Shown: positions 1 through 6,482, numbered from the stretch's first letter. The stretch: 7,331 nucleotides of DNA from Rhizobacter sp. (GCA_014379885.1 JACMKW010000184.1:1-7331); one strand, 5' to 3'. The notes: a model not told the origin generated them from the letters alone. Program-made: numbers and translations.

Positions 1-1
1 A

Positions 2-364
2 CTGCCACCCCCGCCCGTGCCGGTGGTGCCGGTTGTGATCGTGGCGCCCCCCGCGCCGCCGGCCCCACCGCCGCCGCCCAAGATCATTCCTGCGTCTGAG
101 GTGCAATACCTGGTCAAGCCGGCGCCCGAGTACCCGCGCCTGTCGGTGCGCGCGGGGGAGTCGGGCCAGGTGATGGTCACTGTGTACATCGACGAAGCCG
201 GCTTCCCGCGCACGGTGCAGGTGCTGCAGTCGTCCGGCCATGTGCGGCTCGATGAATCGGCAGTTGCCGCCGTCAAGCAGGCGCGTTTCAAGCCCTACAC
301 ACAAAACGGCGTGCCCACCGCGGGCTGGGCGCGCATCCCGATTCCTTTTGAGCTGGAGAGATGA
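2..364 (+). CDS. tonB: TonB family energy transducer, C-terminal part (5' truncated)
   Basis: TonB spans the periplasm and passes energy from the ExbB-ExbD motor to outer-membrane receptors. The reading frame is open from the first bases, so the N-terminal membrane anchor lies outside the window; the GTG at 17 is only an internal valine. The visible 120 residues begin with a proline/valine/alanine-rich spacer (about residues 1-27), typical of the TonB periplasmic linker. A TonB C-terminal domain follows, with the family's YPRLSVRAGESGQV stretch, the VYIDEAG strand, and the SAVAAVKQARFKP helix that precedes the last strand ending in PIPFELER. The stop TGA overlaps the exbB start as ATGA at 361-364, which implies translational coupling. 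Assignment to the TonB family is firm; whether it serves only the downstream receptor cannot be seen. Confidence 0.93.
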   Translation: MPPPPVPVVPVVIVAPPAPPAPPPPPKIIPASEVQYLVKPAPEYPRLSVRAGESGQVMVTVYIDEAGFPRTVQVLQSSGHVRLDESAVAAVKQARFKPYTQNGVPTAGWARIPIPFELER

Positions 365-1116
365 CCTTGAACGCAGAGACTTCCCTGGGCTTCGGCCACT
401 TCATCATGCAGAGCGACGCGGTGGGCAAGACGCTGCTCGCCGTGCTGGTGCTGATGTCGGTGGCCTCGTGGGCCATCATCGCGATCAAGGGCTTGACGCT
501 GATGGCGCGCAAGCGGCGCAGCGATTCCTTCCTCAACTTCTTCTGGAACGCGACCTCGCTTGACGCGGTGGCCGGCGAGATCAGCACCCACGGCGCCAAC
601 GACCCGTTCTCCCATCTCACAAGCCATGCCATGCATGCGCAAGCGCACCACGCCAAGTACGGCGCGGCCAAGCTCGAAGAGGCCGGCACATCGGGTGACT
701 TCGTCACACGCACCATCAAGAAGGTGTTGGACGAAGAAACCACGCACCTGGAAAACGGCCTCGCCGTGCTGGCCACGGTCGGCGCCACGGCGCCTTTCGT
801 CGGCTTGTTCGGCACCGTCTGGGGCGTGTACCACGCGCTGGTGGCCATCGGCATGAGCGGCGCCGGCACGCTCGACAAAGTGGCCGGCCCGGTGGGCGAG
901 GCGCTGATCATGACCGGCCTTGGCCTCGCGGTCGCCATCCCTGCGGTGATGGGCTACAACTGGCTCACACGTGCCAACCGCGTGATCCTCTCCAAGCTCG
1001 ATGCCTTCGCCTACGAGCTGCACACCTTCGTGTCGATGGGCCAGCCGCTGGCCACCGAGAGCATGCCTTTGCAGAACGTGCGCGCAGCCCCAGCGGGCCG
1101 CCCGCGCGCTGCCTGA
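361..1116 (+). CDS. exbB: Biopolymer transport protein ExbB (TonB system proton channel subunit)
   Basis: ExbB is the inner-membrane scaffold of the ExbB-ExbD motor, which uses proton-motive force to energise TonB. The 251-aa product has the MotA/TolQ/ExbB layout: a first transmembrane helix at about residues 22-44, a long cytoplasmic section with a helix around 113-130, then two further helices at about 135-160 and 178-200. The signature ATVGATAPFVGLFGTVWGV is present at 137-155. The acidic residue in the last helix (E180, in VGEALIMTGLGL) matches the conserved pore glutamate of the family. The start is supported by GGAGAG directly upstream, by the ATGA overlap with tonB, and by the LGFGHF stretch common near ExbB N-termini. 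A short Ala/Pro/Arg-rich tail ends the protein. Confidence 0.96.
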   Translation: MTLNAETSLGFGHFIMQSDAVGKTLLAVLVLMSVASWAIIAIKGLTLMARKRRSDSFLNFFWNATSLDAVAGEISTHGANDPFSHLTSHAMHAQAHHAKYGAAKLEEAGTSGDFVTRTIKKVLDEETTHLENGLAVLATVGATAPFVGLFGTVWGVYHALVAIGMSGAGTLDKVAGPVGEALIMTGLGLAVAIPAVMGYNWLTRANRVILSKLDAFAYELHTFVSMGQPLATESMPLQNVRAAPAGRPRAA

Positions 1117-1127
1117 GGAGCACTTCC

Positions 1128-1547
1128 ATGGCCTTCGCAAGCTTCGACAACCGCAATGCCAGCGCGCCCATGGCCGAGATCAACATGGTGCCGTTGATCG
1201 ACGTGCTGCTGGTGCTGCTGGTGATCTTCATCGTCACCGCACCACTGCTCACCCAGGCCGTGAAGCTGGAGCTGCCCAAGGCCAGCTCGCAGCCCAACGT
1301 GGCCAAGGCCGAGAAGATCGAGTTCGCCATCAATGCCGACGGCAAGCTGTTCTGGAACGGCGAGCCGGTTGACCGCAGCGAAGCCGCCAAGCGCTTCGCC
1401 GCCGAGAGCAAGAAACAGCCACAGCCCGAAGTGCACCTGCGCGCCGACCAGAACGTGCCCTACCGCTCGGTGGCACAAACGCTCGCCGATGCGTCCAAGG
1501 CCGGCCTTGGCAAGGTGGGTTTCATCAGCGAACCCGAGGTGCCCTGA
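1128..1547 (+). CDS. exbD: Biopolymer transport protein ExbD (TonB system)
   Basis: ExbD is the second stator subunit of the TonB motor: one transmembrane helix inside the ExbB ring plus a periplasmic domain. The 139-aa product matches the family length. Its N-terminus carries the hallmark AEINMVPLIDVLLVLLVIFIV (residues 16-36), including D25, the position of the essential proton-carrying aspartate. The periplasmic region runs from about 45 to 139 and contains the usual VHLRAD and YRSVAQTLADASKAGL elements. GAGGAG at 1115-1120, seven bases before the ATG, overlaps the exbB stop codon and points to coupled expression. The order tonB-exbB-exbD is common in proteobacteria. Confidence 0.96.
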   Translation: MAFASFDNRNASAPMAEINMVPLIDVLLVLLVIFIVTAPLLTQAVKLELPKASSQPNVAKAEKIEFAINADGKLFWNGEPVDRSEAAKRFAAESKKQPQPEVHLRADQNVPYRSVAQTLADASKAGLGKVGFISEPEVP

Positions 1548-1550
1548 GCC

Positions 1551-1736
1551 ATGTTGCCGGGCAAACCAGTTCAAGCACCTGGGCCGCAGCCCGCCGTATC
1601 GGCAGTGATTGCTGAGGTGGCACGCGTGTCGAGCCAGCAGCTTCTGGCCGGCGGCAAGGAGGTGCTGATCGAGCACCACGGCAGCTTGTACCGGCTGCGA
1701 GAAACCGCGCTCGGAAAACTCATCCTGACCAAATAG
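1551..1736 (+). CDS. hemP: Hemin uptake protein HemP family, small protein
   Basis: A 61-residue protein starting 3 nt after the exbD stop. The C-terminal half carries the HemP family signature: HHGSLYRLRETALGKLILTK (residues 42-61), with the invariant-looking YRLR and GKLILTK blocks. The N-terminal 25-30 residues are proline/valine-rich and unconserved in style. HemP/HmuP proteins are small, soluble and usually sit next to haem receptor genes; in rhizobia and Burkholderia they have been reported to be needed for haem-receptor expression or haem use. Here the neighbours are ExbD and a siderophore-type receptor, so a regulatory role over the receptor is a reasonable inference but not shown. 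There is no strong Shine-Dalgarno; translation probably depends on coupling to exbD. Confidence 0.9.
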   Translation: MLPGKPVQAPGPQPAVSAVIAEVARVSSQQLLAGGKEVLIEHHGSLYRLRETALGKLILTK

Positions 1737-1797
1737 GTCGCGTCAAAAAACCCCCGCACCAGCCAGCTTGTTCGCCAGCCCCGTGCATCACCACTCC

Positions 1798-4155
1798 ATG
1801 GAGATCACTGTGCTGACCCACCTCCCCGCTCGCCCCCCTCGTCTGCCCGACACACCCGCCACCCGGTCATCGCTCTTGCCCCTGGGGGCTCTGGCCGCCG
1901 GGTTCGGCCTGGCCATGTCGCCTGTGATGGCGCAAACCCAGGCACCCCCCGCCGCCGCCTCGGCGGCCTCTGCACCGCAAGGCGAGCCATCGGCGCCGGC
2001 GGTCACCACCTTGCCGCAGATCAAGGTGAAGGCTGCTGCCGAACGGCGTGGCAAGGACAGCTACCAGACCACCACCACCCGCATCGGCAAGGGCAAACAA
2101 GAGCTGCGCGACGTGCCGCAGTCGGTGACCGTGGTGACTGAACGCCTGATCAAGGACCGCAATCTAGACACCGTGAAAGAGGCCTTGCACAACACCGCCG
2201 GCATCAGCTTCATGGCGGCCGAGGGCGGTGAAGAAGACATCCGCCTGCGTGGTTTTTCGCTCGCCGCCACGGGCGACATCTTTGTCGACGGCATGCGCGA
2301 CCCGGCCTTCTACGACCGTGACAACTTCAACAACGACCGACTTGAACTGCTGCGCGGCTCGGCCTCGATGTTGTTCGGCCGCGGCTCCACCGGCGGCGCC
2401 GTGAACCAGGTCAACAAGCTGCCCACGCTGTCCAACGACAACGAGTACAGCACGGCCTTCGGCACCGGCAACTACGTGCGTCTCGTCGGCGACTTCAACC
2501 AGCGTACCGGCGAGGCCTCGGCGCTGCGCGTCAACGCCATGCTCACGCAGGCCGATAACTACGGCAACAAGATTGACAAACAAGGCATTGCGCCGACCTA
2601 CCGCTTCGGCGTCGGCTCGGCCGATGAGTTCACGGTCGGCCTGTACCACCTCCAGACGCGCAACGGCATGAACTACGGCATGCCGTGGGTTCCCCCGGCA
2701 ATTGACACGCGCGGCGATCGGTTGCTCGATGTTGACCCCAAGACCTACTTCGGCATGGGCAGCGACTACAACGCCGGCAGCGCCACCTACGGCACCATTT
2801 CGCACACCCATCGCTTTCAAGACGAAGGCGAACTCAGAACCACGCTGCGCACCGGCCACTACACGCGCGACCAACGCGCCAGCACCATCCGCATCCGGCC
2901 CAACAACGCATTGCCAGGTGTGTGCCAGACACCCTTCGTGAACGGCAACAGCGGCGCACGTGTGGCGGCAACCTATGACCCCATCACCGACGCCACTCAG
3001 CTTTGCCGCGGCACCAACAACAAGGTGCAAGACATGGATACCGTGTATGCCCAGAGCGACTACAGCGGCAAATTCCGCTGGCTCGGAGTCCGGCATGAGC
3101 TGCTGAGCGGCGTGGATGTAGCGCACGAGCGCTTTCAAAACTACAACGTGACACCACCCTCCGGCACAACGCTCGCCAAGGCGCTCACTACCATCGGAAC
3201 ACCGGCTGACGGCGCCCTGGTGAACGAAGGCTCGCGCGAGCGGGCGTTGAACCGCGAGTTCGACGCCAAGGCCTTGGGTCTGTACATGCAAGACCTCGTG
3301 CAGGTCGCGCCCAGCTGGAAGGTGCTGGCCGGCCTGCGCTGGGACTACTTCAACGGCAAGTACCGCACACCTGCCACCGCCACGATCGCCGAAGTCAACC
3401 GCTCGCGCCACGATTCGCTGTGGAGCAAACGTTTCGGCTTGTTGTTCCAGCCGTCGGCCACGCAGTCGTACCACCTGTCTTACGGGACGTCGTTCAACAC
3501 CTCGGGCGACACCTATCAGTACGACAACCAGACCGAGAACACCGGCCCCGAGTCGAGTGGCAACGTCGAGTTGGGCACCAAGATCGACAGCGCCGACGGC
3601 AACTTCACGGTGCGCGCGGCCATCTTCCGGTCCACGAAATACAACGAACGCAACCGTGACCCGGACAGCGCCGCCACACAAAACCTGTTGTCCGGCAAGC
3701 GCCACTCGGCCGGCATCGAGCTCGACCTGTCGGGCCGCCTGTTCAAGCTGTGGGAGATTTTTGGCTCCTATGCCTGGACACCCATTGCCAAGATCGATGT
3801 GGGCGCCCCCGGCTCCACACCCGGCGTGGGTGAAGGCGCGGGCACCCGCTCGTCGCTGACACCTCGACACAGCGGCACCATCTGGACGACCTATCAGGCC
3901 ACGCCGAAGTTCCGCGTCGGCGGCGGCTTGAACGCCCGCAGCTCACAGACGCCTAACCGCAACCCGGTGGGCATTGCTGCGCCACGCTTCATCACCGGCG
4001 ACCTGATGGCCGAGTACAAGCTGAGCAGCGAGGTGACCTTCAAGTTCAACATCGACAACGTCACCAACAAGCTGTATGCCGATTCGCTCTACACCGGGCA
4101 CTACATTCCCGGCGAAGGCCGTTCTGCGCAGCTCGGCATGAGCATCAAGTTCTGA
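1798..4155 (+). CDS. TonB-dependent siderophore receptor, Fiu/PiuA (catecholate) type
   Basis: Outer-membrane gated channel for a ferric siderophore, driven by TonB. With the ATG at 1798 the product has 785 aa. Residues 28-45 form the hydrophobic core of a signal peptide ending near VMA-QTQ, followed by an Ala/Pro linker and a TonB-box-like LPQIKVKA (72-79). The plug domain spans about 98-210 ([45 protein letters not shown]). The rest is a 22-strand-type beta barrel with the late-barrel signature [13 protein letters not shown] and a terminal phenylalanine (LGMSIKF). C376 and C403 probably bridge in an extracellular loop. The ligand is inferred: the downstream piuC and the overall layout resemble Fiu/PiuA catecholate receptors. 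The start is uncertain: TTG at 1768 and GTG at 1810 are alternatives, the latter having GGAG six bases upstream. Confidence 0.93.
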   Translation: MEITVLTHLPARPPRLPDTPATRSSLLPLGALAAGFGLAMSPVMAQTQAPPAAASAASAPQGEPSAPAVTTLPQIKVKAAAERRGKDSYQTTTTRIGKGKQELRDVPQSVTVVTERLIKDRNLDTVKEALHNTAGISFMAAEGGEEDIRLRGFSLAATGDIFVDGMRDPAFYDRDNFNNDRLELLRGSASMLFGRGSTGGAVNQVNKLPTLSNDNEYSTAFGTGNYVRLVGDFNQRTGEASALRVNAMLTQADNYGNKIDKQGIAPTYRFGVGSADEFTVGLYHLQTRNGMNYGMPWVPPAIDTRGDRLLDVDPKTYFGMGSDYNAGSATYGTISHTHRFQDEGELRTTLRTGHYTRDQRASTIRIRPNNALPGVCQTPFVNGNSGARVAATYDPITDATQLCRGTNNKVQDMDTVYAQSDYSGKFRWLGVRHELLSGVDVAHERFQNYNVTPPSGTTLAKALTTIGTPADGALVNEGSRERALNREFDAKALGLYMQDLVQVAPSWKVLAGLRWDYFNGKYRTPATATIAEVNRSRHDSLWSKRFGLLFQPSATQSYHLSYGTSFNTSGDTYQYDNQTENTGPESSGNVELGTKIDSADGNFTVRAAIFRSTKYNERNRDPDSAATQNLLSGKRHSAGIELDLSGRLFKLWEIFGSYAWTPIAKIDVGAPGSTPGVGEGAGTRSSLTPRHSGTIWTTYQATPKFRVGGGLNARSSQTPNRNPVGIAAPRFITGDLMAEYKLSSEVTFKFNIDNVTNKLYADSLYTGHYIPGEGRSAQLGMSIKF
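1800..1803 (+). promoter_or_regulatory. Candidate ribosome binding site favouring a GTG start at 1810
   Basis: GGAG lies six bases before the in-frame GTG at 1810. The ATG at 1798 has no purine-rich stretch at a proper distance. Starting at 1810 would shorten the receptor by four residues and leave the signal peptide intact, so the choice does not affect function. This is seen in the sequence; its use is inferred. Confidence 0.4.
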
Positions 4156-4159
4156 GCCA

Positions 4160-4183
4160 CGGCCGGCCTTGCGAGGTTGGCCG
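4160..4183 (+). other. Intergenic stem-loop between receptor gene and piuC
   Basis: Five bases after the receptor stop, the transcript can fold into a stem of ten consecutive pairs. Position 4160 pairs with 4183, continuing inwards to 4169 with 4174, including two central G-U pairs (4165-4178 and 4166-4177), and closing on a UGCG tetraloop at 4170-4173. The bases after it (CCCTTGTT) are not a U-tract, so it is not a classical intrinsic terminator. It could act as a weak attenuator or as an mRNA-stabilising barrier that keeps receptor levels above those of downstream genes. The fold is visible in the sequence; the role is inference. Confidence 0.55.
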
Positions 4184-4210
4184 CCCTTGTTCAACAGCAA
4201 AGCCATCGCC

Positions 4211-4900
4211 ATGCTCCAACACATCCAGAACGTTCTCACGCCCGACGAGCTGCACCAGGCGCGCGAGATCCTTGCGCACGCCGCCTGGGGTGATGGCCGC
4301 GTCACGGCGGGTGTGCAGTCGGCCCAGGCCAAGAACAACGAGCAGCTCCCGCAAGACGGCGCCGAGACCCGCGCGCTGCAAGAAATCGTGCTGCGTGGCC
4401 TCAACCGGCATGCCACCTTCTTCTCTGCGGCCTTGCCCAAGCGGGTGTTCCCGCCGCTGTTCAACCGCTATGGCGGCGCGGCCAACGCCTTTGGCAACCA
4501 TGTCGACAACGCCATCCGCTTCGTCCCCGGGGCGCAGGGCGAGCGTGTGCGCACCGATGTGAGCTGCACGCTGTTCCTGGCCGACTCTGATGAATACGAC
4601 GGCGGTGAGCTGGTGATCGAAGACACCTACGGCAGCCAGCGCGTCAAGCTGCCGGCCGGCGACATGGTGCTCTACCCCGGCACCAGCGTGCACCGGGTTG
4701 AGCCGGTCACGCGCGGTTACCGCGTGGCCAGCTTCTTCTGGATCGAAAGCATGGTGCGCAGCGATGAACAGCGCCGCCTGCTGTTCGACATGGACCGTCA
4801 TCTGATGAGCCTGCGCACCCGCTTCGGCGAAACCGATTCGGCCGTGATCGGCCTCACCGGCACGTACCACAACCTCTTGCGCGGCTGGGCCGACGTCTGA
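4211..4900 (+). CDS. piuC: Fe(II)/2-oxoglutarate-dependent dioxygenase, PiuC/YbiX family (PKHD-type hydroxylase)
   Basis: A cytoplasmic non-haem iron dioxygenase of 229 aa, the usual length for this family. The double-stranded beta-helix core shows the iron ligands H97 and D99 (in [10 protein letters not shown]) and H161 (in GTSVHRVEP), with R169 as the likely 2-oxoglutarate-binding arginine. Other family landmarks are [23 protein letters not shown] (about 116-138) and the FDMDRH and LRTRFG stretches near the C-terminus. The ATG at 4211 gives the family-typical N-terminus [14 protein letters not shown]; an in-frame TTG at 4169 lies inside the upstream hairpin and is unlikely. No good Shine-Dalgarno is seen. 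The gene commonly follows Fiu/PiuA-type receptors, as in the E. coli fiu-ybiX and Pseudomonas piuA-piuC pairs. The physiological substrate is not settled. Confidence 0.94.
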   Translation: MLQHIQNVLTPDELHQAREILAHAAWGDGRVTAGVQSAQAKNNEQLPQDGAETRALQEIVLRGLNRHATFFSAALPKRVFPPLFNRYGGAANAFGNHVDNAIRFVPGAQGERVRTDVSCTLFLADSDEYDGGELVIEDTYGSQRVKLPAGDMVLYPGTSVHRVEPVTRGYRVASFFWIESMVRSDEQRRLLFDMDRHLMSLRTRFGETDSAVIGLTGTYHNLLRGWADV

Positions 4901-4944
4901 CGACGGCTCGGTTTCCCCCTCACTGTCTACTTGAAAGGCACCCG

Positions 4945-5241
4945 ATGAAATTCACCACTTCTTCTCTCGCCGCCCTGCTTTGTGCGCTGGCAGCGAGTGC
5001 CGCATCGGCCCACGGCGACGTCAAATGCGACGCCAACACCAACAAGGCCGAGTGGCAGCCGCAGATGACGCTGCAAGCCAAGCTCGTCAACGAAGGCTGG
5101 AAGGTTCGCAAGGTCCAGGTCTACAACGGCTGCTACGAGGTCTACGGCTTCGACCCGAAGGGAGCGAAGGCGGAAGCCTTCTTTGACCCCAAGACCTTCG
5201 AGCGCGTGATGCCCGATGACGAAAATCCGGCCAAGAAGTAG
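4945..5241 (+). CDS. Small secreted PepSY-type protein
   Basis: A 98-aa protein with a clear signal peptide: MKFTTSS, then a hydrophobic stretch LAALLCALAASAASA with cleavage likely after A22 or nearby. The mature part is about 76 residues and resembles a single PepSY_2-type domain: QAKLVNEGWKVRKVQVYNGC, then YEVYGFDPKGAKAEAFFDPKTFERV. Two cysteines, C28 and C63, remain after cleavage and could form a disulphide in the periplasm. A fair Shine-Dalgarno (AAAGG, 4934-4938) sits six bases before the ATG. In Burkholderiales such proteins are often encoded next to b-type cytochromes, as here. The biochemical role is unknown; inhibition of peptidases (the original PepSY idea) or participation in electron or metal transfer are possibilities. 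Confidence 0.82.
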   Translation: MKFTTSSLAALLCALAASAASAHGDVKCDANTNKAEWQPQMTLQAKLVNEGWKVRKVQVYNGCYEVYGFDPKGAKAEAFFDPKTFERVMPDDENPAKK

Positions 5242-5280
5242 CCCGCGACCATGCTGTGAAATGAGCGTGAAAGAAGCGCC

Positions 5281-5808
5281 GTGAAAGTCTGGAGCCTCTG
5301 GCTTCGCTTGTTGCATTGGTCGCTTGCGATCGGTGTGGCTGCTGCGTGGATGACGAGCGACAACTGGGCGCGCTGGCATGAGCCCATCGGCTATGCCGTG
5401 CTCGCCATCGTGTCGGCGCGGGTGTTGTGGGGTTCCATGGGCGGGCGCTACGCGCGCTTTCGCCAGTTTGTCTATTCGCCATCGCACACGGCCCGCTACG
5501 CGCAGCAATTGCTGCACGGCCGCGAGCCGCGCTACATCGGCCACAACCCGCTGGGTGGCTGGATGGTGCTGGCGCTGCTGGCCTGTGTGCTGGGCACCGC
5601 AGTCACCGGCTGGCTCTTCACCACCGACCGCTTCTGGGGTGATGACACCGTGCAGTCCCTGCACCTCGCGCTCGCCTGGTTGCTGCTCGGGCTCATCGCG
5701 CTGCATCTCGCCGGTGTCATCTTCACGAGCTTTCGCCACCGCGAAAACCTCGTGCGCGCGATGCTCTGCGGCAGCAAACGCGCGCCCGTGGAGCGTGATG
5801 TGAGTTGA
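5281..5808 (+). CDS. Cytochrome b561/b6-like membrane protein (b-type haem)
   Basis: A 175-aa inner-membrane protein with four predicted helices at about residues 8-26, 35-52, 95-115 and 128-150. This is the layout of the bacterial cytochrome b561 / hydrogenase b-type cytochrome superfamily. Histidines suitable for two haems are H12 (RLLHW), H33 (ARWHEPIGY), H128 (QSLHLALAW) and H142 (ALHLAGV); H88 in GHNPLGGW is also a family landmark. Such proteins pass electrons between quinones or dehydrogenases and periplasmic acceptors. The start must be the GTG at 5281, because a stop lies in frame at 5257-5259 and no ATG occurs between; a weak AGAAG precedes it. It follows the PepSY gene by 39 nt and is probably co-transcribed. 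The physiological donor and acceptor cannot be read from the sequence. Confidence 0.9.
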   Translation: MKVWSLWLRLLHWSLAIGVAAAWMTSDNWARWHEPIGYAVLAIVSARVLWGSMGGRYARFRQFVYSPSHTARYAQQLLHGREPRYIGHNPLGGWMVLALLACVLGTAVTGWLFTTDRFWGDDTVQSLHLALAWLLLGLIALHLAGVIFTSFRHRENLVRAMLCGSKRAPVERDVS

Positions 5809-5914
5809 TTGCGAGGCCGCATGCGGCGGCGCTTCGAGGCACACGAGTGACGCGCAGCGGAGACAAAAGCGCACTTCACCGGGCATGAATGCGCGATTTA
5901 CCTATGAAAATTGC

Positions 5915-5943
5915 TTCTCAATGCAGCACTCTCGCAGTAGTAT
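5915..5943 (+). promoter_or_regulatory. Candidate sigma-70 promoter for the SWIB-domain gene
   Basis: TTCTCA (5915-5920) and TAGTAT (5938-5943), separated by 17 bases, each match four of six consensus positions and lie in the most AT-rich part of the gap. The implied leader would be about 85-90 nt. This is the best candidate found by eye, but it is weak. Confidence 0.25.
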
Positions 5944-5971
5944 TCGCTCCGCACGTGGTCCATGGAGAACA

Positions 5972-5990
5972 GAGAGCTCATGCGGCTCTC
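5972..5990 (+). other. Short hairpin in the 5' leader of the SWIB-domain gene
   Basis: GAGAGC at 5972-5977 is the exact reverse complement of GCTCTC at 5985-5990, with a seven-base loop. The hairpin would sit in the 5' untranslated region about 45 nt before the start codon. It could influence mRNA stability or translation. A chance occurrence cannot be excluded. Confidence 0.3.
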
Positions 5991-6022
5991 ACCCAACACG
6001 GGCACATCAACAACTCTTTGAT

Positions 6023-6027
6023 GGAGA
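6023..6027 (+). promoter_or_regulatory. Ribosome binding site of the SWIB-domain gene
   Basis: GGAGA lies eight bases before the ATG at 6036. It decides the start in favour of MATAKK over the in-frame ATGs at 6021 and 5889, neither of which has a comparable site. Confidence 0.75.
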
Positions 6028-6035
6028 AATTCAAA

Positions 6036-6458
6036 ATGGCAACTGCGAAGAAAGCTGCGAAACCCGCGGCAAAGAAGGCCCCGGCCAAGAAGGCCGCTCC
6101 GGCTAAAAAAGTAGCGGCAAAAAAAGCTGCTCCCGCGAAGAAGGCCGCTCCGGCCAAGAAGGCGGCTCCTGCGAAAAAGGTTGCGGCGAAAAAGGCTCCG
6201 GCCAAGAAGCGCACCCCCAACGCGGCCTTCATGAAGGCCATGACCCCGAGCGCACACCTGGCCGCCATCATTGGCGCGACCCCGGTGCCGCGCACGGAAG
6301 TGACCAAGAAGGTGTGGGAATACATCAAGAAGAATGACCTGCAAGACAAGGCGAAGCGCACGATGATCAATGCCGACGCCAAGTTGAAGGAAATCTTCAA
6401 GAAGGCCCAAGTCTCGATGTTCGAGATGACCAAGCTGATCAACGGTCACCTGAAGTAA
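6036..6458 (+). CDS. Histone H1-like tail fused to a SWIB/MDM2 domain, nucleoid-type protein
   Basis: A very basic 140-aa protein in two parts. Residues 1-60 are almost only Lys, Ala, Pro and Val in PAKKAA and VAAKK units, resembling the C-terminal tails of eukaryotic H1, chlamydial histone-like proteins and AlgP; such tails bind DNA without sequence preference. Residues about 64-140 form a SWIB domain: FMKAMTPSAHLAAIIG, PRTEVTKKVWEYIKKNDLQD, MINADAKLKEIF and MFEMTKLINGHLK. SWIB domains occur in eukaryotic SWI/SNF subunits and in many bacteria, including chlamydiae and Burkholderiales. A role in nucleoid organisation or transcription is inferred. The start at 6036 is supported by GGAGA with good spacing. 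The gene looks monocistronic, with its own leader and terminator. Confidence 0.93.
   Translation: MATAKKAAKPAAKKAPAKKAAPAKKVAAKKAAPAKKAAPAKKAAPAKKVAAKKAPAKKRTPNAAFMKAMTPSAHLAAIIGATPVPRTEVTKKVWEYIKKNDLQDKAKRTMINADAKLKEIFKKAQVSMFEMTKLINGHLK
6081..6197 (+). repeat. Internal tandem repeat in the lysine/alanine-rich tail
   Basis: A 16-residue peptide, PAKKAAPAKKVAAKKA, occurs twice, at residues 16-31 (bases 6081-6128) and 39-54 (bases 6150-6197), giving a 69-bp period. A partial PAKKAA unit fills the space between the copies. The copies are identical as protein but differ in 7 of 16 codons, all synonymous (for example AAA/AAG, GTA/GTT, GCA/GCG). Confidence 0.85.
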
Positions 6459-6482
6459 ATCGCGGTCAAACGTCGATTGAGG

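Larger units (their letters stand above)
5809..6035 (+). other. Non-coding region and leader upstream of the SWIB-domain gene
   Basis: 227 bases separate the cytochrome gene from the SWIB gene. The left part is GC-rich and holds the 12-bp palindrome GCCGCATGCGGC (5816-5827), but no T-run, so no terminator is evident for the upstream cluster. The middle (about 5890-5945) is more AT-rich than its surroundings and is the likely promoter zone. The right part contains the 6-bp hairpin at 5972-5990 and the ribosome binding site. No tRNA, rRNA or known riboswitch pattern was recognised. An in-frame open stretch from an ATG at 5889 exists but has no coding character. Confidence 0.5.

Noticed and set aside
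295..1140. Minus-strand open frame of 281 codons over exbB
   Set aside because: Its His/Arg/Gly/Ala-rich product has no family features and it fully overlaps exbB, whose signatures are clear.
2164..3870. Long open frame (568 codons) on the minus strand across the receptor gene
   Set aside because: It is antisense to a well-supported receptor gene, has no recognisable domain, and is expected from the GC-biased third positions of the real gene.
4156..4183. Intrinsic terminator after the receptor gene
   Set aside because: The stem is strong but is followed by CCCTTGTT rather than a U-tract, and the next gene is the receptor's usual partner, so full termination is unlikely.
5816..5827. 12-bp palindrome GCCGCATGCGGC as a terminator of the iron cluster or an operator
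   Set aside because: There is no T-run and flanking bases do not extend the pairing. Short GC palindromes are common in such genomes; nothing ties it to a known regulator.
5889..6035. Possible 49-residue N-terminal extension of the SWIB protein, in frame from an ATG at 5889
   Set aside because: The stretch has no Shine-Dalgarno and no domain or signal-peptide logic, while GGAGA at 6023-6027 fits the ATG at 6036 and the usual MATAKK-type start.
6105..6125. A-runs (six and seven A) in the lysine codons as a programmed -1 frameshift site
   Set aside because: The phase of the second run fits a slippery heptamer, but no stimulatory stem or upstream element is evident, and the -1 product would be a Gly/Glu-rich stretch without domain features. 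Lysine codons explain the runs.
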